Below are positions 61,879-64,000 of a stretch of 64,000 nt of DNA, piece by piece. The stretch is from positions 28,418-92,417 of the forward strand of contig NZ_JAGGPS010000042.1 of assembly GCF_018613725.1 (NCBI RefSeq). The letters run 5' to 3'. Every line of letters starts with the position of its first letter. Position 1 is the first letter of the stretch. A program made the translations under genes and the position numbers. The DNA comes from Hymenobacter sp. ISL-91 (GTDB lineage: Bacteria > Bacteroidota > Bacteroidia > Cytophagales > Hymenobacteraceae). A model generated the notes under the pieces. It searched no databases, had not been told where the DNA came from, and saw only the letters and a list, made by a program, of their open reading frames with translations.

Positions 61879-63417
61879 ATGCTTCCTACGTCCTTTTCAC
61901 GGCCCGTAACTGTTTTTCACGGCCGCACGGCGCCCGAGCCGGGCGTGCTTGTAGGCTATGGGGCCGTGATTGAAGCCCTTCAGCTGCCGGTGCCGCTGCC
62001 CCGTGAACTGGCCCTGATCAGCGCCAAGCGCCGGCAGTACCATGTGGCAGGATGGCGCGTCTTCACCCCGCGGCACGCCCCCACAGACACGCTCTGGGCG
62101 CACCTGGTTTTTGCCCTCAAATACGAAGGACTGGACCTGCTCTTTTTCAACCAGTTGTTCACGCAGTTGCCGGCGTCTACCGTCGAGCAATGGGTGCGGC
62201 ACGCCCCACAGAGCCGCTACGCCCGGACGGTGTGGTTTCTCTACGAATGGCTGCTGGCCTGCCGCCTGGACTTGCCCGACCTACTGCAGGGCAACTACGT
62301 GCCGGTGGTTGATGAGCAGCTGCAGTACGCTGCGGCAACGGGTGTGTCCGTGCCCCGGCAGCGCCTGCGCAACAACCTGCCGGGGGTAGCGGGCTTCTGC
62401 CCGTTGGTGCACAAATCAGCGAAGATAGAGCAGTATCTGGCCCGCGACCTGGCCGGCCGCGCAGCGCATGTGCTGCGCGGTCTGCACGCCGACGTGTTGG
62501 TCCGGACCTCCGCTTTTCTGCTGCTGAAGGATTCCAAGGCTTCTTTCACCATCGAAGGGGAACAGCCGGCGCCTACCCGGGCCCTGCGTTGGGGACGGGC
62601 CATCGGCCAGGCCGGGCAGCACCCGCTCAGCCACGAGGAACTGCTGCGCCTGCAGCAGCTCGTCATCGAAAACAGCCGCTTTGTGCGCCTGGGCTACCGG
62701 ACCGAAGGCGGCTTTGTCGGCGAACACGACCGGCAGACGGGCGAGCCAATTCCGGACCACGTCTCGGCTCGCTGGCAGGACCTGGAAAGTCTGATGGGCG
62801 GGTTGCTCGCCGCGGCGGCCCACCTGGAAACGGCAGGCTATCCGCCGGTGTTGACGGCCGCCGCCCTCGCCTTTGGCTTTGTCTTCGTCCACCCCTTCGT
62901 CGACGGCAACGGGCGGGTGCACCGCTACCTGATTCACCACCTGCTGGCCCGGCAGGGGTTCACGCCCCCCGGCATCATCTTCCCGGTTTCCGCCGCCATT
63001 CTCGCGCACCTGCCCGCGTACCGGCAGGTACTGGAGGGGTATTCGCACGCCGTGCTGGAGTTCATTCCCTGGCAGAAGACGGCAGACCACAACGTGGAGG
63101 TACTCGCCGATACGAGCGCGTACTACCGCTACTTTGACGCCACCGCGCAGGCCGAGTTCCTCTTCGATTGCGTGGCCTACACCCTGGAGAAGACCATTCC
63201 CCAGGAAGTGGCCTATCTACAGCGCTACGATGCGCTCAAGGCCTGGCTGGACGAGCGATTCCAGATGCCCGACAAGCTGGTGGCCGTGCTGATCCGTTTC
63301 CTGGAGCAGAATCAGGGGCTTCTCTCGAAACGGGCCCGCGAAAAGGAGTTTGCGCTGCTGACGCCCGAAGAGGCCGAGCAAATCCAGCAGCAGTACGCGC
63401 TACATTTCCTTGAGTAA
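61879..63417 (+). CDS. Fic-family protein with built-in inhibitory motif
   Basis: A 512-residue Fic protein. The active-site loop is the full motif HPFVDGNGRVHR (about residues 338-349). Ahead of it, at about 215, SFTIEG fits the [S/T]xxxE[G/N] inhibitory helix, so it is the self-inhibited class II type rather than a toxin needing a partner. The N-terminal 200 residues include a region typical of the long Fic proteins with a DUF4172-like or helical start; the C-terminal 150 are helical (winged-helix-like, ending EFALLTPEEAEQIQQQYALHFLE). The start at 61879 is chosen for the best coding character. It probably AMPylates a cell protein; target unknown. Confidence 0.88.
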   Translation: MLPTSFSRPVTVFHGRTAPEPGVLVGYGAVIEALQLPVPLPRELALISAKRRQYHVAGWRVFTPRHAPTDTLWAHLVFALKYEGLDLLFFNQLFTQLPASTVEQWVRHAPQSRYARTVWFLYEWLLACRLDLPDLLQGNYVPVVDEQLQYAAATGVSVPRQRLRNNLPGVAGFCPLVHKSAKIEQYLARDLAGRAAHVLRGLHADVLVRTSAFLLLKDSKASFTIEGEQPAPTRALRWGRAIGQAGQHPLSHEELLRLQQLVIENSRFVRLGYRTEGGFVGEHDRQTGEPIPDHVSARWQDLESLMGGLLAAAAHLETAGYPPVLTAAALAFGFVFVHPFVDGNGRVHRYLIHHLLARQGFTPPGIIFPVSAAILAHLPAYRQVLEGYSHAVLEFIPWQKTADHNVEVLADTSAYYRYFDATAQAEFLFDCVAYTLEKTIPQEVAYLQRYDALKAWLDERFQMPDKLVAVLIRFLEQNQGLLSKRAREKEFALLTPEEAEQIQQQYALHFLE

Positions 63418-63473
63418 GCACCCGTTCATTGAAAGGAGCCGTACACTCGCTCACGTTTTAGCAGCCGACTCCC

Positions 63474-63824
63474 ATGGACATTCGCACCCCCGCCGATTAC
63501 CAGCAGGCCCTGGACCAGTTCACGGCCTGGATGGACCACGAACCCGCCGACCTGACGCCCATGCTCGCGCTGCGCGACGCCATCAGCGCCTACGAGAAGG
63601 GCCAGGGCTACGAACTGCCCGCCCCCCAGACCCTGGTGGGGCGCTTGGAACTGGAGATGTACCGGCGCAAGCTCAACAAGAAAAACCTGGCCGCCCTGCT
63701 CGACATCCCGGCCTCGCGCCTGAGCGACGTGTTGCAGGGCCGACGCATCAACCTAGACCTGGCCAAGCGCCTCTACAAGCGCCTGGGTATTCCCGCCGAC
63801 TTCATTTTAAGTAGTGTTGCATAA
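63474..63824 (+). CDS. HigA/XRE-type antitoxin-like regulator
   Basis: A 116-residue protein. The N-terminal part (MDIRTPADYQQALDQFTAWMDHEPADLTPMLALRDAISAYEKGQGYELP) and the C-terminal XRE helix-turn-helix (MYRRKLNKKNLAALLDIPASRLSDVLQGRRINLDLAKRLYKRLGI) match HigA-like antitoxins with an N-terminal extension. No HigB toxin is next to it; the only neighbour is the Fic gene 56 nt upstream. It may be an orphan or regulate the Fic gene. Confidence 0.82.
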   Translation: MDIRTPADYQQALDQFTAWMDHEPADLTPMLALRDAISAYEKGQGYELPAPQTLVGRLELEMYRRKLNKKNLAALLDIPASRLSDVLQGRRINLDLAKRLYKRLGIPADFILSSVA

Positions 63825-63860
63825 GTAAACGGGTGGTACGTATGGGCGTATCTTTGGGCC

Positions 63861-64000
63861 ATGATTTTAGCCCCTCTGCCGCTGACAGCCCTCGAAATAA
63901 CCACCCTGGAAGCGGCTTGTGCCCGGGGGCCGCACCCGCGCATGCGCCGCCGGGCGCAGGCCGTGCTGGGCCACCATCGCGGGGCCAGCATCAGTTCCTT
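63861..64000 (+). CDS. IS630-family transposase, 5' part
   Basis: The first 46 residues of an IS630-type transposase run off the right edge: MILAPLPLTALEITTLEAAC, then PHPRMRRRAQAVLGHHRGASISSL, the usual start of the helix-turn-helix (RRRAQA...HxGxSI). A TATCTTTG box (TAnnTTTG) lies at 63849-63856. The left end of the element must lie between 63825 and 63860. Confidence 0.75.
   Translation, partial: MILAPLPLTALEITTLEAACARGPHPRMRRRAQAVLGHHRGASISS

Overview
The window is GC-rich DNA from a member of the Bacteroidota, most likely the Hymenobacter/Cytophagales group. It looks like about 64 kb of a mobilizable, metal-resistance plasmid. The Bacteroidota assignment rests on promoters of the TAnnTTTG type, a BfmA/BtgA-like plus DUF5712-like mobilization pair, a MerTP fusion, a TonB receptor with a carboxypeptidase-regulatory-like plug extension, DUF6122, DUF6660 and DUF5990 proteins, and a FG-GAP protein with a type IX secretion tail. 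The plasmid assignment rests on a partial parA at the left edge, a Rep_3-type initiator (15514-16443, minus) and an iteron field of about 0.8 kb beside it (16549-17320).

Layout. 1-7 kb: partition and mobilization (parA, relaxosome protein, relaxase, coupling protein), with a Fic toxin/antitoxin pair inserted in the mobilization operon. 7-9 kb: ArsR, MerTP and GDCCVxC mercury-type module without merA. 8.8-15 kb: DUF5990, DUF3703, Zn/Cd P1B-ATPase, Fur/Zur-like regulator, TonB receptor and DUF6660 protein, with a palindromic operator in front of the ATPase. 15.5-18.6 kb: replication initiator, origin and small plasmid genes. 18.6-21.1 kb: DnaQ-BRCT exonuclease and the C-terminal piece of a Ski2/Hel308-like helicase. 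21.7-44.2 kb: a large copper island (CopA ATPase, two AraC-HMA regulators, RND pump, two DUF305 proteins, metal-binding lipoproteins, Csp-like copper store, chaperone, Met-rich DUF2231 protein, Met-rich multicopper oxidase). 44.5-64 kb: accessory region with a tyrosine recombinase, a GTPase-centred conflict system, an IS-interrupted nuclease, two serine recombinases, a second Fic protein and IS remnants.

The copper genes look like one regulon. A 12-bp motif AAAT(C/T)ATGCAAG recurs six times, plus one weaker copy, always in the same orientation relative to the downstream gene. In two cases it starts exactly 53 bp before a TAnnTTTG box. The AraC-HMA proteins encoded inside the island are the obvious candidate sensors.

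The most interesting system is 46269-53041: five tightly packed genes (GASH-like helical protein, two distinct GTPases, GAP1-like protein, nucleoside-phosphorylase effector). The last two proteins end in the same adaptor domain (shared WKRAGG core), which reads as a homotypic link between the GTPase complex and its effector. A perfect 22-bp hairpin follows, then a PD-(D/E)xK-type nuclease gene split by an IS407-group element with an exact AAAC target duplication. Removing the element restores the reading frame.
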